The translations under genes were made by a program, and so were the position numbers. From Candidatus Binatia bacterium (GTDB lineage: Bacteria > Desulfobacterota > Binatia > Bin18): DNA of 64,000 nt. The notes beneath the pieces were generated by a model. That model was not told the DNA's origin. It saw only the letters and a list, made by a program, of their open reading frames with translations, and made no database searches. Every line of letters begins with the position of its first letter. The stretch's first letter is position 1. This document shows, one piece after another, positions 36,253 through 45,887 of this stretch. The DNA lies in NCBI GenBank assembly GCA_022826945.1, contig JAJDTY010000052.1, positions 1 through 64,000 on the forward strand, read 5' to 3'.

Positions 36253-37125
36253 TCACGACGCGAGGAATTCAACAATCCGTGGGTTGATTGCTGCTGGCTT
36301 TTCCAGGTGCAGGAAATGTCCAAGCCCCGGATAGATTTCTTTTTCCAAGCCCTTGGTGAACAAGTGGTCCATGGCGTTGAACGCTGTAAGACGGCCTGGC
36401 CGGTCTCGTGTCCCATGCAGGGCAAGCGTCGGAACCGTGGTAGGGGCGGCCATCTTTTCCTGGAGGGACTGTAGAGTCGGATCTCGATTATCAGGATGAA
36501 ACGTATGCCGGTAGTAATTGAGCGCGGCGGTCACCACCCCCTGCTGCCGAAAGGTCTCCTTGACGCTGGCCATGATCTCTGCCGGAATGTCGTACTCGGG
36601 CGAGGCGTCCTGCCACCAGCGCTCGATAAAGGCAAAATCGTGGGCTGAGACTGCTTGTTCGGCAAACGGCATCTGAAAAAAGTAGGCGTGCCAGCCGCCT
36701 TTGATCATGTCGTAGTCCGAGGCCAAGGCGCCCAGCATGGCCCCCGGATGCGCGACTGCAAGGACGACGATTTTCTGTATCCGCTCCGGCGCGAGGGCGG
36801 CCGCTCCGAAGGTCGCAAACGCTCCCCAGTCATGCCCTACGATACACGCCCGCTCGGCTCCCAAAGCCGGAATCAACGCAACCGCATCCTGCGCGAGCAG
36901 GATGGATTGATAGCGTCCATCCGCTGGGGCGGACGTTGGGGCATAGCCACGCATGAACGGCGCGACCGCATGAAAACCCGCCTCCGCCAGGGTCGGTAAA
37001 AGGGTGCGATAGGTATAGGCATTATCCGGAAAACCGTGCAAACACAGGACGAGTGGTCCGCGGCCAACTTCGAGGCAGTGAAAGTGAATGCCGTTTGCCG
37101 TAACTGTGCGTGTGTGAAACTCCAT
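36253..37125 (-). CDS. Alpha/beta hydrolase, epoxide hydrolase-like
   Basis: 290 residues. LCLHGFPDNAYTYR supplies the oxyanion HGFP motif, ACIVGHDWGAFATFGAA carries the Asp nucleophile in the G-H-D-W-G elbow, THPYF-like cap residues follow, and YPGLGHFLHLEKP gives the catalytic His. This is the pattern of soluble epoxide hydrolases and haloacetate dehalogenases, which form a covalent ester through Asp. The start overlaps no other gene; ACGGAGAAGAAAGC lies upstream. Substrate unknown. Confidence 0.88.
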   Translation of the reverse strand: MEFHTRTVTANGIHFHCLEVGRGPLVLCLHGFPDNAYTYRTLLPTLAEAGFHAVAPFMRGYAPTSAPADGRYQSILLAQDAVALIPALGAERACIVGHDWGAFATFGAAALAPERIQKIVVLAVAHPGAMLGALASDYDMIKGGWHAYFFQMPFAEQAVSAHDFAFIERWWQDASPEYDIPAEIMASVKETFRQQGVVTAALNYYRHTFHPDNRDPTLQSLQEKMAAPTTVPTLALHGTRDRPGRLTAFNAMDHLFTKGLEKEIYPGLGHFLHLEKPAAINPRIVEFLAS

Positions 37126-37182
37126 GCTTTCTTCTCCGTTCTATAATTCTGGGCGCCTGCCTGAGGAAAAAGCAATACGTCG

Positions 37183-38352
37183 TCACGCGCCCTCGGTACT
37201 AAGCGGTTGCTGTGTCCGTGCGGTCTTTTTCCAGCGCTCTCGAACAATCCTGAATGCCGCCTCAAACGGCGTACAGCGTGAGCGTCTGCTCCGGGAGAGC
37301 ACCAGCTTGGTATTCTTTCGAATATGCTTGCTGACAAAGGCAAAGGAGTCCTCGGTCCCGAGCCCCTGGATATCGGCCAGCGCGGCCAGGACTCCGCCAC
37401 CGTTTGAGACAAAATCGGGCACGACGCCAACCCCGCGCTGGGACAGGCGGTTCGCAATCGACGGCCGAAACGGAATGTTCGCCGCGGGAACAACCAGTTT
37501 AGCCTGAATCCGCTCAACATTCTTCGCATGAATGACATCCGGGCGTGCACCGGGAATGAGGATATCAACCGGCAGCGTAAAGAGCGCGCGCCGAGAGAGC
37601 AGTCTCCCGCCTCGATAGTGCCGGACGGCCTCATCTCCATACTCTTGGCGCAGCTCCAAGAGCCGCTCGACATCCAGACCCTTCAGGTCATAACGGGTAC
37701 CGGCCAGAGTTGAGACGGCCACCACCCGGGCTCCCGTCCGGACAAAGAAACGGGCCGCCCCGCCCCCAACCTTGCCGAACCCCTCAATGGCAACCGTCGC
37801 TTCGTGTACGGGCAGTTGAAAAGCCTTGGCTGCCACCAGGGCCGACTCAACCACACCAAAGCCCGTCAATTGGTCTTCAAGCGGCAGTCCTTCAAAATGT
37901 TTGGTCCGTAACCCGCTATAGCGACGTTTCCCCAATTCATTTCGTAGCGGCAGAAAGTCGTCGTCCGATGTTCCCATGTCCGCGCCGGGATAATAGGTCC
38001 GCTTCTCGTACAGGGGTTGAAGAACCTGGAGGAACGCGTCCATGACCGCCTGACGATTCTGGGTAGCCGGGTCGTACCAGATACCGGCTTTTGCACCCCC
38101 GGCCGGGAATTCGAGCATCAGATATTTATATGTCATGGCCCGAGCCAGGCGTATCATCTCTTTAACCGACAGGTCGGGCAGCATCCGAACGCCACCCGCA
38201 CTCATGCCGAAAGCAGTGGTGTCAATGACAATCACCGCTCGCATCCGACTGGCCGGGTCATAAAAGGAGAGAATCTGTTCCGGGCCCGTCGCGTCCTGAT
38301 ACTGGGAGAAGGGAAATGATGGGGGGGTGTGCATAATGGCCCGAGGTTTCAT
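37183..38352 (-). CDS. Glu/Leu/Phe/Val dehydrogenase-family protein
   Basis: 389 residues. The N-terminal catalytic domain has AMTYKYLMLEFPAGGAKAG (substrate and catalytic lysines) and YYPGADMGTSDDDFL. The NAD(P)-binding domain has VAIEGFGKVGGGAARFFVR. GGAKAG replaces the more usual GGAKGG. The C-terminal 40 residues are arginine-rich. The enzyme should interconvert an amino acid and its 2-oxo acid with NAD(P). It is divergent from a second, longer member (38.5 kb), so both could respond to one control region. GGAGAGGC precedes the ATG. Confidence 0.87.
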   Translation of the reverse strand: MKPRAIMHTPPSFPFSQYQDATGPEQILSFYDPASRMRAVIVIDTTAFGMSAGGVRMLPDLSVKEMIRLARAMTYKYLMLEFPAGGAKAGIWYDPATQNRQAVMDAFLQVLQPLYEKRTYYPGADMGTSDDDFLPLRNELGKRRYSGLRTKHFEGLPLEDQLTGFGVVESALVAAKAFQLPVHEATVAIEGFGKVGGGAARFFVRTGARVVAVSTLAGTRYDLKGLDVERLLELRQEYGDEAVRHYRGGRLLSRRALFTLPVDILIPGARPDVIHAKNVERIQAKLVVPAANIPFRPSIANRLSQRGVGVVPDFVSNGGGVLAALADIQGLGTEDSFAFVSKHIRKNTKLVLSRSRRSRCTPFEAAFRIVRERWKKTARTQQPLSTEGA

Positions 38353-38466
38353 GCCTCTCCGTAGAGGTCAATGGGGCGAATAAATATGACGCCGAAGTGC
38401 CCGAAACCCCTGTCCCGTTCTGATATAATATAACGAGCCAACGCACAGATAGGAGAGGGGAGTCAC

Positions 38467-39888
38467 ATGCCAAAAACAAACGGAACACTCGGTTTTTTTG
38501 AGAACGTGAACCGGAGTTTCGATAGGGCGGCTCGATTCCTGACTTATCCGGAGGGCCTGCTCGCGCAGATACGCACCTGTAACAGTGTGTATACCGTGCA
38601 TTTCCCCATAAAAACGCAGCACGGCTACGAAGTGATATCCGGCTGGCGGGTGCAGCACAGCCATCATAAAGCGCCGTGTAAAGGCGGTATTCGGTATGCG
38701 CCCGAGGTGAGCGAGCATGAGGTCAAGGCGCTGGCGGCCTTGATGACGTATAAATGTGCCCTGGTTGACGTCCCATTCGGGGGTGCAAAGGGCGGGGTCC
38801 AGATCGATCCGAATCGTTATACGCCTGACGAAATAGAGCGGATCACGCGACGCTATACAGCCGAACTGATCAAGAAGAATTTTATTGGTCCCGGCGTTGA
38901 TGTCCCGGCTCCCGATTATGGCACCGGCGGCCGTGAGATGGCCTGGATTTTTGATACGTATGCGTCGTTTTATCCGGGTCAGATTGACGCTGCGGCTTGT
39001 GTGACCGGAAAACCCATTACCCAAGGGGGGATACAGGGTCGGGTCGAGGCAACCGGACGCGGGGTATATTTCGGGCTGCGCGAAGCGTGTGAACAGGCTG
39101 AAGATATGAAACGGGTCGGCCTGAGTCCTGGGCTGGCTGACAAGACGGTCATTGTGCAGGGGCTCGGGAATGTGGGTTACCACACGGCGAAATTCTGCCA
39201 GGAGGGAGGCTGTCGTATTGTCGGTATCGCCGAATATGAAGGCGGGATTTATAACGTTCGGGGACTCGATGTTGATGCGGTCCTCGCCCATCGGCGAGAG
39301 ACGCACTCCATTCTTGATTTTCCGGGGGCGGAGAACATCCTTCACTCTTCCGACACATTGGAACGGGAGTGTGATATTCTGATCCCGGCCGCACTCGAAA
39401 ACCAGATTACCGAGACGAATGCCCCTCGCATTCAGGCCAAAATCGTTGCCGAGGCCGCCAACGGCCCGGTCACCGCCCAGGCTGAGGATATCTTATCCGC
39501 CAGGGACGTGTGGATCATTCCCGATGTGTATCTGAACGCCGGTGGGGTGACGGTCTCATATTTTGAATGGCTGAAGAATCTGTCTCATGTCCAACTAGGC
39601 CGGATGGGCAAGCGCTTTGAGCAATCCGCCTTTGACAAGATTCTTCACACGGTTGAACGCCTGACCGACACCTGGTTGCCGGAGGCGGAGCGCCGGTCGA
39701 TTGTGCATGGTGCGGATGAAATCGATCTGGTGAATTCGGGGCTGGAGGAAACCATGATTACCGCCTATCATCAGATCTACGAGGAGTGGAAAGGGGATTC
39801 ACGGGTGCCCGACTTACGCACGGCCGCCTTTATCAGCGCGATGAAAAAAATTGCCGTCTCGTATATGGAACTCGGTATTTTTCCCTAA
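38467..39888 (+). CDS. Glutamate dehydrogenase-like enzyme
   Basis: 473 residues. The catalytic part has [39 protein letters not shown] and [15 protein letters not shown], all diagnostic of Glu/Leu/Phe/Val dehydrogenases; the Rossmann loop is [16 protein letters not shown]. The C-terminal extension beyond 420 residues resembles that of larger GDHs. It would reversibly deaminate glutamate to 2-oxoglutarate or act on a related amino acid. It is divergent from the shorter paralogue with 114 nt between starts, and followed by a DUF2007 gene. Confidence 0.92.
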   Translation: MPKTNGTLGFFENVNRSFDRAARFLTYPEGLLAQIRTCNSVYTVHFPIKTQHGYEVISGWRVQHSHHKAPCKGGIRYAPEVSEHEVKALAALMTYKCALVDVPFGGAKGGVQIDPNRYTPDEIERITRRYTAELIKKNFIGPGVDVPAPDYGTGGREMAWIFDTYASFYPGQIDAAACVTGKPITQGGIQGRVEATGRGVYFGLREACEQAEDMKRVGLSPGLADKTVIVQGLGNVGYHTAKFCQEGGCRIVGIAEYEGGIYNVRGLDVDAVLAHRRETHSILDFPGAENILHSSDTLERECDILIPAALENQITETNAPRIQAKIVAEAANGPVTAQAEDILSARDVWIIPDVYLNAGGVTVSYFEWLKNLSHVQLGRMGKRFEQSAFDKILHTVERLTDTWLPEAERRSIVHGADEIDLVNSGLEETMITAYHQIYEEWKGDSRVPDLRTAAFISAMKKIAVSYMELGIFP

Positions 39889-39907
39889 AGAGGGTCCGTC
39901 AACCGCT

Positions 39908-40237
39908 ATGAAGCGTATCTACACCGCTCACGATCCGACCGAAGCGCATCTGGTCAAGGGACTGCTCGAAGCCGAGGGCATCGAGGCCATCGTCCAGGGC
40001 GAGCATCTCTTCCCACTGCGCGGCAGCCTACCGGTCACCTCCGACACCAACCCCTCGGTGTGGGTGGCGAACGATATGGACTTTGACCGGGGCCGGACAA
40101 TTGCACAAGCCTACGATCACGGGGCTCGGGCCGACCGGGAAGGTGCTCTACCCTGGTCCTGCCCACGTTGCGGAGAGAATCTGGAAGGCCAGTTTACCGC
40201 GTGCTGGAAATGTGGAGCAATCCGGCCTTTGGCGTAG
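39908..40237 (+). CDS. DUF2007 protein with C-terminal zinc ribbon
   Basis: 109 residues. The N-terminal part MKRIYTAHDPTEAHLVKGLL and EGIEAIVQGEHLFPLRG match the DUF2007 (putative signal-transducing) fold. The C-terminus carries a CPRCG...CWKCG zinc ribbon (four cysteines). It starts 19 nt after the glutamate dehydrogenase stop and is probably on the same message. No catalytic residues are evident; a sensing or binding role is likely but not shown. Confidence 0.85.
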   Translation: MKRIYTAHDPTEAHLVKGLLEAEGIEAIVQGEHLFPLRGSLPVTSDTNPSVWVANDMDFDRGRTIAQAYDHGARADREGALPWSCPRCGENLEGQFTACWKCGAIRPLA

Positions 40238-40255
40238 GGCAGGGGCCAACGACAG

Positions 40256-40735
40256 TTATTTTACCAACCCCATGGTCTCCATTCGGGTGGGCTTCATAAC
40301 AACCAGAACCCTGGGCTCCGTTTTCATGCGTTCCAGATATTCTGCGCCGCCTTCCTCACCCTGATACTTCACCAGGATTTTTCGGGTGTCCTCCCAAATA
40401 TCCTGCTCACGGATTTTGGCCTTGCCCTCAGCCGTGACATAGCCGAAGCCGGTGACATTATCGATGCACAGGCTCATGCGGGCGTCGCGGACCAGGTTTT
40501 TGTATTTGGCGCGTTCGGTGGTAATGGAGATGATGAATTGCTCACCGTCCCACACAAACCAGACCGGGGTGAGCTGGGGGGTGCCATTGGCGCGGATCGT
40601 GGCCATGGTGGCATTCCGACTTTCGGCCAGAAAGCTCTCAACCGTCCGTTTGTCCTCCTCGGCCCCCACCGTGCCGGTCAGGCCGAGAGTGAGGAGGGCT
40701 CCCCATACGATAGTCCTGTATGTAGCGTTCCGCAT
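40256..40735 (-). CDS. Exported pyridoxamine 5'-phosphate oxidase-fold (PPOX/F420-type) protein
   Basis: 159 residues. The fold is marked by NATMATIRANGTPQLTPVWFVWD, TTERAKYKNLVRDARMSLCID and GFGYVTAEGKAKI, as in F420- or FMN-binding split-barrel proteins. Unlike its cytoplasmic relatives it starts with a signal peptide: MRNATYRTIVWGALLTLGLT followed by GTVGAEED, giving a likely cleavage after an Ala. AAAGGAG lies 8 nt before this ATG. It is tail-to-tail with the DUF2007 gene. The cofactor and substrate are unknown; periplasmic location is inferred from the leader. Confidence 0.82.
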   Translation of the reverse strand: MRNATYRTIVWGALLTLGLTGTVGAEEDKRTVESFLAESRNATMATIRANGTPQLTPVWFVWDGEQFIISITTERAKYKNLVRDARMSLCIDNVTGFGYVTAEGKAKIREQDIWEDTRKILVKYQGEEGGAEYLERMKTEPRVLVVMKPTRMETMGLVK

Positions 40736-40815
40736 CGTTGTGCTCCTTTCGTGTGCGACACATAGCAGAGAACGGGTGGCAGGAGTAGTTCTACGCCGCG
40801 CGGCAGAACAGCCGC

Positions 40816-41460
40816 CTAGACGACGGCCTTGCGCCACACGGTGGCCAGCCAGGGTTGCTGCTGGCGCGGTTTTCCGGGTGGGCGGTAGTAATACGTGACT
40901 TCCTGAAATTGTGCCTGCGTGAGGAGTTGTCGCCAAGTCTCAAACGTGTAGAAGCTGCCGTAACGGCGGTCTTGCCAGCCCTCCTGGTCATGACCGCGCG
41001 GGTTTGAGCTGAACAGAATGCCGTTCGGTTTGAGCGTCTCCCAAAGCTGACCCAGGACACGCGGCAACTCCTGGCTCGGAATATGAAAGAGGGAGGCATT
41101 GGCAAAAATGCCGTCAAAACGCTCAGACGGGAGTCTCAGATCGAGAAAATCCTGATGCCACACCTCGCAGCCTGTCTGTTGTCTGGCCATTTCAACAAAG
41201 CGTTCCGCGCCGTCCAGTCCAACAGCCTCGTGGCCCAGGTCGCGAAAGGCTGCCAGGTCACGGCCTGGGCCGCAGCCGAAGTCGAGGACGGAATACGGGC
41301 CGTCTCCCGCTATATGATCGAGCAGGGCGGCTCGGTTCTGACTGACGTTGTGATCCTGCGTCCCGTGCCAGAACGCCTCCGCAAACCGGTCATAGAAAGC
41401 GAGGGTCGTGCGAGCGGTCTGCCTGACTTCTTCGGGGCTCAGATGTGCGATCTGTTTCAT
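40816..41460 (-). CDS. Class I SAM-dependent methyltransferase
   Basis: 214 residues. The SAM-binding motif I is SVLDFGCGPGRDLAAF, followed by VGLDGAERFVEMA (motif II acidic) and FDGIFANASLFHIPSQELP (post-I). The fold is the small-molecule or tRNA type without extra domains. The longest frame reaches 41619, but the part before MKQIAHLSPEE looks non-coding and overlaps the selB promoter region. It is divergent from selB by 120 nt. Substrate unknown. Confidence 0.88.
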   Translation of the reverse strand: MKQIAHLSPEEVRQTARTTLAFYDRFAEAFWHGTQDHNVSQNRAALLDHIAGDGPYSVLDFGCGPGRDLAAFRDLGHEAVGLDGAERFVEMARQQTGCEVWHQDFLDLRLPSERFDGIFANASLFHIPSQELPRVLGQLWETLKPNGILFSSNPRGHDQEGWQDRRYGSFYTFETWRQLLTQAQFQEVTYYYRPPGKPRQQQPWLATVWRKAVV

Positions 41461-41580
41461 ATTGGGTCGAGTATCCCTGGTAGCATAGGTTTCTGTGTCC
41501 TGTCTTGCACCACCTGCTTGTGAGGGATTTCTTTCCGCCCACCTTTTTGACACAATGTGCTCCTGTCTCAGGGGCACGTT

Positions 41581-43488
41581 ATGTCGCATATTATTGGCAC
41601 TGCCGGACATATTGACCACGGCAAGACCTCATTGCTCAAGGCTCTGACTGGACATGACACCGACCGGCTCAAAGAGGAAAAGGAACGGGGCATCTCTATT
41701 GATCTCGGTTTTGCCTATCTGGATTTGCCTAACGGCGAGCGGGCCGGGATCGTTGATGTGCCTGGTCACGAGCGCTTTATCCGCAATATGCTGGCCGGCG
41801 CCCAAGGGATGGATTTGGTGCTGTTTACCGTTGCCGCGGACGATGGCGTGATGCCCCAAACCGAGGAGCATTTCGATTTTCTCCACCTGCTGGGCGTACA
41901 GAAGGGACTCTTCGTTATTACAAAAGCCGATATGGTCGGTCCCGAGCGGATTGAAGAGGTCCGGGAAGAAATCGAGATTCTGACGATTGACACTGTTTTT
42001 GAAGACGCGCCCATCCTGCCGGTCTCGTCTGTGACCGGCCAAGGGCTGGACGGGCTACGACAGGAGATTGCGCGGCAGCTTGAAGCCTACAACCGGCCTT
42101 CTCAGCCAGGCTACTTTCGGCTGCCGGTCGATCGGGTCTTTACGCTCAAAGGGCACGGGGTTGTTGTGACCGGGACCGCGCTGGCCGGAACGGTCCACGA
42201 AGGTGAGACCGTCCGGGTGCTTCCGACTCAGAGAGAAGCGCGCGTGCGTTCGCTCCAGGTCCACGGGGAGGATATGTCCGAAGCGTATTGGGGGCAGCGG
42301 ATTGCGCTGAATCTGGTCGGACTGGATAAGGCGGATGTGGCTCGTGGCCATGTCGTATGTCATCCCAAGGTCCAGATGACGACCACCCGTTTTGATGCCA
42401 GTGTCGAAATTCGGCCGAGCGCGGGCCGCGAGGTCGTGAACCACGAGCGGGTGCGCATTCATCTGGGGACAGCGGAAGTCATTGGAAAAATCATCCTGCT
42501 TGGCGGCCTTGAGGTCCTACCGCCGAAATCGACGGCCTTGTGTCAGATCGTCACCCAGGAGCCCCTGGTTGCCCTGCGCGGGGATCACTTCGTGCTACGA
42601 AATCAAACAGCACAGGGGACCCTGGGGGGCGGAGTGGTGGTGAACCCGTTTGCCCAACGCCACCGTAAGGTGGAAACCCAGGTCACGGAACACTTGCATG
42701 CTCTGCAAACAACAGACCTGCGTGAAGCCTGCCATGCTTATCTGGAAGTCTGCCCGCAGTTTGCCGTCCGGCTGGACGAAATTTACCACGGGGTAAACGC
42801 GCGGGAAGAGGAAATTACTGCCCTGCTTGCAAACGATGCGGCGATTCTGCCTTTTCCCGATGCCCAGCATCCCGAGGCCTATTCCATTACAACAAAATGG
42901 CAACGGCTGGTCGCTGCCGTCGAAAAGATGCTGGACGTCTTTCACGCTCAGAGCTCGCTGGCTCAGGGGATGGAAATGGAGTCGGTGCGGAGTCAATTGC
43001 CGTTTAACCTGACCCCCAAGATTTTTCGGGTTGTCGCCGAGCGGCTTATCGCAGAGGGGGTTGTCGCTCGCCACGAGAGCCTGCTACGTCTGCCGTCTCA
43101 CGCTGTCTCGTTGAGTCAGGAAGAGCAGGCCCTCGCCGCTCGACTCGAACGTCTCGTGCAAGACGGACAATTCACCCCGCCGGACACAAAGGGGCTGGAG
43201 GAATTACTGCAGCTTCCTCGTAAACGGCTGAACGATTTCTTAGGGGTGCTTGAGTTACGGGGAGCGCTGGTCAAAATTACACCGGATTTCTACATCAGCG
43301 GAACAGTGCTAGGTCAAGCGAAGGCGGCACTGACTGACTACATGACGACTCACGGAGAAATTACCGCGGCCATATTCCGCGATTTGCTCAGTATTAGTCG
43401 AAAAACCGCCATTCCCCTGCTGGAATACTTCGACCGCAACGGCCTCACGGTCCGAGTCGGTGATGTACGCAAGATGCGGAAAACCTAG
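41581..43488 (+). CDS. selB: Selenocysteine-specific elongation factor SelB
   Basis: 635-residue GTPase that delivers selenocysteinyl-tRNA to UGA codons carrying a SECIS hairpin. G1 is GHIDHGKT (residues 9-16), G3 is DVPGH (59-63) and G4 is TKAD. The G2 region [20 protein letters not shown] is the SelB-type loop. EF-Tu-like domains 2 and 3 follow, then about 250 residues with the winged-helix repeats that bind SECIS RNA (for example [20 protein letters not shown] and [19 protein letters not shown]). SelB indicates that the organism makes selenoproteins. It has GGGG upstream of the ATG. selA, selD and tRNA-Sec are not in the window. Confidence 0.95.
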   Translation: MSHIIGTAGHIDHGKTSLLKALTGHDTDRLKEEKERGISIDLGFAYLDLPNGERAGIVDVPGHERFIRNMLAGAQGMDLVLFTVAADDGVMPQTEEHFDFLHLLGVQKGLFVITKADMVGPERIEEVREEIEILTIDTVFEDAPILPVSSVTGQGLDGLRQEIARQLEAYNRPSQPGYFRLPVDRVFTLKGHGVVVTGTALAGTVHEGETVRVLPTQREARVRSLQVHGEDMSEAYWGQRIALNLVGLDKADVARGHVVCHPKVQMTTTRFDASVEIRPSAGREVVNHERVRIHLGTAEVIGKIILLGGLEVLPPKSTALCQIVTQEPLVALRGDHFVLRNQTAQGTLGGGVVVNPFAQRHRKVETQVTEHLHALQTTDLREACHAYLEVCPQFAVRLDEIYHGVNAREEEITALLANDAAILPFPDAQHPEAYSITTKWQRLVAAVEKMLDVFHAQSSLAQGMEMESVRSQLPFNLTPKIFRVVAERLIAEGVVARHESLLRLPSHAVSLSQEEQALAARLERLVQDGQFTPPDTKGLEELLQLPRKRLNDFLGVLELRGALVKITPDFYISGTVLGQAKAALTDYMTTHGEITAAIFRDLLSISRKTAIPLLEYFDRNGLTVRVGDVRKMRKT

Positions 43489-43825
43489 GAGAAAACGATC
43501 GTTTGGGCTGTGTATGGGACGAATGGACTCTCGAAGGAGAGCGCTCAAGATGGGAGGGGGAATGCCATGACCGCAAATTCCTTTACCGTCATGGCATTCC
43601 AGTAAGCAAGAAGGCTCACTCAAGAGCCCGTGCCCCAATTGGGGCCTATCCACCACCACATCCACCACATGTCCCTAGGGTAAACGAATTGAAACTATAT
43701 TTCAAGTGCTAGATTAAATTTTTATTCTAACCGACTGCGAAGAAAGAAAAATGGATATTCTTTTATAGTAGAAAATACGCCAGGCCGAATGAGCGGTAGG
43801 TGTCGAATCAATAATCCGGTAGCTT
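43489..43825. other. 337-base non-coding stretch with several hairpins and an AT-rich half
   Basis: Between selB and lolC. The first half contains CTCTC-GAAG-GAGAG, a perfect 13 bp inverted repeat GGAATGCCATGAC / GTCATGGCATTCC (43559-43571 with 43588-43600), GGCTC/GAGCC, and the 14-base palindrome GCCCCAATTGGGGC. The second half (about 43690-43790) is strongly AT-rich, unlike the rest of the window, and probably holds the lolC promoter. An open frame of 69 codons crosses it but has a TTG start and no recognisable product. No tRNA-Sec cloverleaf could be built here. Confidence 0.6.
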
Positions 43826-45091
43826 GTGCGATACGAACTTTTTCTGAGTCTGCGTTACCTCCGAGCCAGACGGCATGAGGTGTTTATCTCGTTAATCACC
43901 ATGATTTCTATGGTTGGAGTCATGATTGGCGTGATGACGCTGAACATCGTCTTGGCGGTAATGACAGGATTTGAGGAAGATTTGCGAGACCGTATTCTGG
44001 GCTTTAATCCGCACGTCGTAATTTCCAGCTTGCAGGGTTTTGTGGACGGATATGCGGAGGTGGTTGACGCGGTGAGCCAAGTGCCCGAGGTGGTTGCCGT
44101 GGCGCCGTTTGTCTACGGTCAGGTGATGGTCAGTGCGGGACAGAGTGTGTCTGGCTCGCTTGTGCGTGGAGTCGATCCCTCGTTGGCCAGTGCGGTGGTC
44201 GATATTGAGGCGCATCTGTCTTTTGGTGAAGTCGACCATCTCGGCCAAAAACAGGAGTTGACGTTTCAGACTGAGGAAACGGTTCAAACGGTTCAACTCT
44301 CCGGTGTGCTCGTCGGGCATGAGTTGGCGCGTCAACTTGGCGTCTTTGTGGGCGACCCGATCAATATCATTTCTCCGCTGAGCACCACCCCCGGTCCCCT
44401 TGGCGTTGTTCCCAGGGTGAAGCGTTTTATGATTGTCGGGGTGTTTGACGCGGGTATGTTTGAATACGATAGCGCCCTGATTTATATGTCGCTCGCCGAC
44501 GCGCAACAGTTTTTTACCCTCGGTGAACAGGTGACTGGTGTTGAGGTGAAGATTCGCGACGTATATCAAGCCCAAACAGTCGCCCGCGAGTTAGAAGGCG
44601 TGTTGGGATTCCCCTATAGGACCCGAGACTGGACCGAGGTGAACAGCAATATTTTTGCTGCGCTGAAGCTTGAAAAGGTTGTGTACTTTATCGTGCTCCT
44701 ACTCATCGTCCTGGTTGCCGCGTTCAATATCATTGCCACGCTGATCATGGTGGTCATGGAAAAACGTAAAGATATTGCGGTGTTGAAGTCCATGGGGGCA
44801 ACGGGCAACGCCATCAGTCGGGTCTTTATTTATAAAGGGCTCATCATCGGCATTGTCGGGACGCTTATGGGCACGCTGCTAGGTTGGGTCGGCTGTTGGC
44901 TGTTGGACCGCTATGAGTTTATCGAACTTCCGAAAGACGTTTTCTATGTTTCGACCCTGCCGGTGAAAATGTATGCGGAGAATTTTTTCATTGTTGGGGT
45001 CGCGTCGATGATTATCTGTTTGCTTGCTACCATCTATCCCGCACGTCAGGCCGCGCGATTGGCGCCGGTCGAGATCATTCGCTACGAGTAA
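43826..45091 (+). CDS. lolC: Lipoprotein-releasing system permease LolC/E
   Basis: 421 residues: an N-terminal helix (ISLITMISMVGVMIGVMTL), a large periplasmic domain (about residues 50-270), then three C-terminal helices (VYFIVLLLIVLVAAFNIIATL and two further). The motif MVVMEKRKDIAVLKSMGATG between helices 2 and 3 is characteristic of LolC/LolE coupling to LolD. It frees outer-membrane lipoproteins from the inner membrane for LolA. Only one permease gene is present, so a homodimer (LolF-like) is likely. It begins with a GTG and lolD follows 18 nt after the stop. Confidence 0.93.
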   Translation: MRYELFLSLRYLRARRHEVFISLITMISMVGVMIGVMTLNIVLAVMTGFEEDLRDRILGFNPHVVISSLQGFVDGYAEVVDAVSQVPEVVAVAPFVYGQVMVSAGQSVSGSLVRGVDPSLASAVVDIEAHLSFGEVDHLGQKQELTFQTEETVQTVQLSGVLVGHELARQLGVFVGDPINIISPLSTTPGPLGVVPRVKRFMIVGVFDAGMFEYDSALIYMSLADAQQFFTLGEQVTGVEVKIRDVYQAQTVARELEGVLGFPYRTRDWTEVNSNIFAALKLEKVVYFIVLLLIVLVAAFNIIATLIMVVMEKRKDIAVLKSMGATGNAISRVFIYKGLIIGIVGTLMGTLLGWVGCWLLDRYEFIELPKDVFYVSTLPVKMYAENFFIVGVASMIICLLATIYPARQAARLAPVEIIRYE

Positions 45092-45109
45092 AGAACGGAC
45101 CGCTGAGAG

Positions 45110-45808
45110 ATGGCACATCTCCTCCAGGCAACGCAGCTCAGCAAACAGTACGGAGAGGGTGAGCATGCGGTTCGCGTGCTTGAAAACTTGGACCTCACCC
45201 TGCGGCCGGCCGAGCGCACGGCGATCATCGGAGAATCCGGGGTGGGGAAGAGCACGCTGTTGCATATTCTGGGCACGCTCGACCGTCCAACCTCAGGACA
45301 CGTCACGCTTGACGGTCAAGACCTGTTCAGCCTGCCCGAAGGAGAACTGGCCGCCTTACGCAACCGAGAGATTGGATTTGTCTTTCAACTGCATCATCTC
45401 CTGCCGGATTTTACTGCCCTTGAGAATGTGATGATGCCAGGACTGATCGCCGGACTGAGCCAGGAGGAGGCCCGGACTCGTGCCGCTGAGATATTGAAGC
45501 AGGTCGGTCTTTCTGCCCGCCTGAGCCACCGACCAGGAGAATTGTCCGGGGGAGAACAGCAACGAGTAGCGGTTGCGCGTGCCTTAGTCCTAGAGCCTCG
45601 GCTGGTGCTGGCGGATGAGCCGACCGGCAATCTTGACCCCGAGACCGGCGAGGGAGTGCTGCGCTTACTGCTCGCGCTGCATCAGGCCCTGGGCGTGGCC
45701 ATGATTGTTGTCACACATAGCGAAAAACTTGCTGCAGCAATGGACCGGACACTGCGACTGAAACATGGAACACTCACTGAGGTGAGCCCAGGAGACGGGA
45801 CATCCTGA
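45110..45808 (+). CDS. lolD: Lipoprotein-releasing system ATPase LolD
   Basis: 232 residues, single ABC ATPase. Walker A is GESGVGKST, the signature is LSGGEQQRVAVARAL, Walker B is LVLADEPTGNLD and the switch His is in VVTHSEK. It powers the LolC-type permease encoded just upstream. The ATG follows GCTGAGAG. Between it and bamA lies a 189 nt gap containing a long hairpin. Confidence 0.94.
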   Translation: MAHLLQATQLSKQYGEGEHAVRVLENLDLTLRPAERTAIIGESGVGKSTLLHILGTLDRPTSGHVTLDGQDLFSLPEGELAALRNREIGFVFQLHHLLPDFTALENVMMPGLIAGLSQEEARTRAAEILKQVGLSARLSHRPGELSGGEQQRVAVARALVLEPRLVLADEPTGNLDPETGEGVLRLLLALHQALGVAMIVVTHSEKLAAAMDRTLRLKHGTLTEVSPGDGTS

Positions 45809-45887
45809 CCGAAACCACAGCAGGGATGCGTGTGAGGGGGAGGGGCTATGGCCAAGACGCTTCCTGTGCGAAAATTTGAGCGTTTGC

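Noticed and set aside
43503..43712. 69-codon frame in the selB-lolC gap
   Set aside because: TTG start without ribosome site, odd composition and hairpins inside; no support for a protein.
43489..43825. tRNA-Sec beside selB
   Set aside because: No 8 bp acceptor, TCA anticodon loop and long variable arm could be assembled here.
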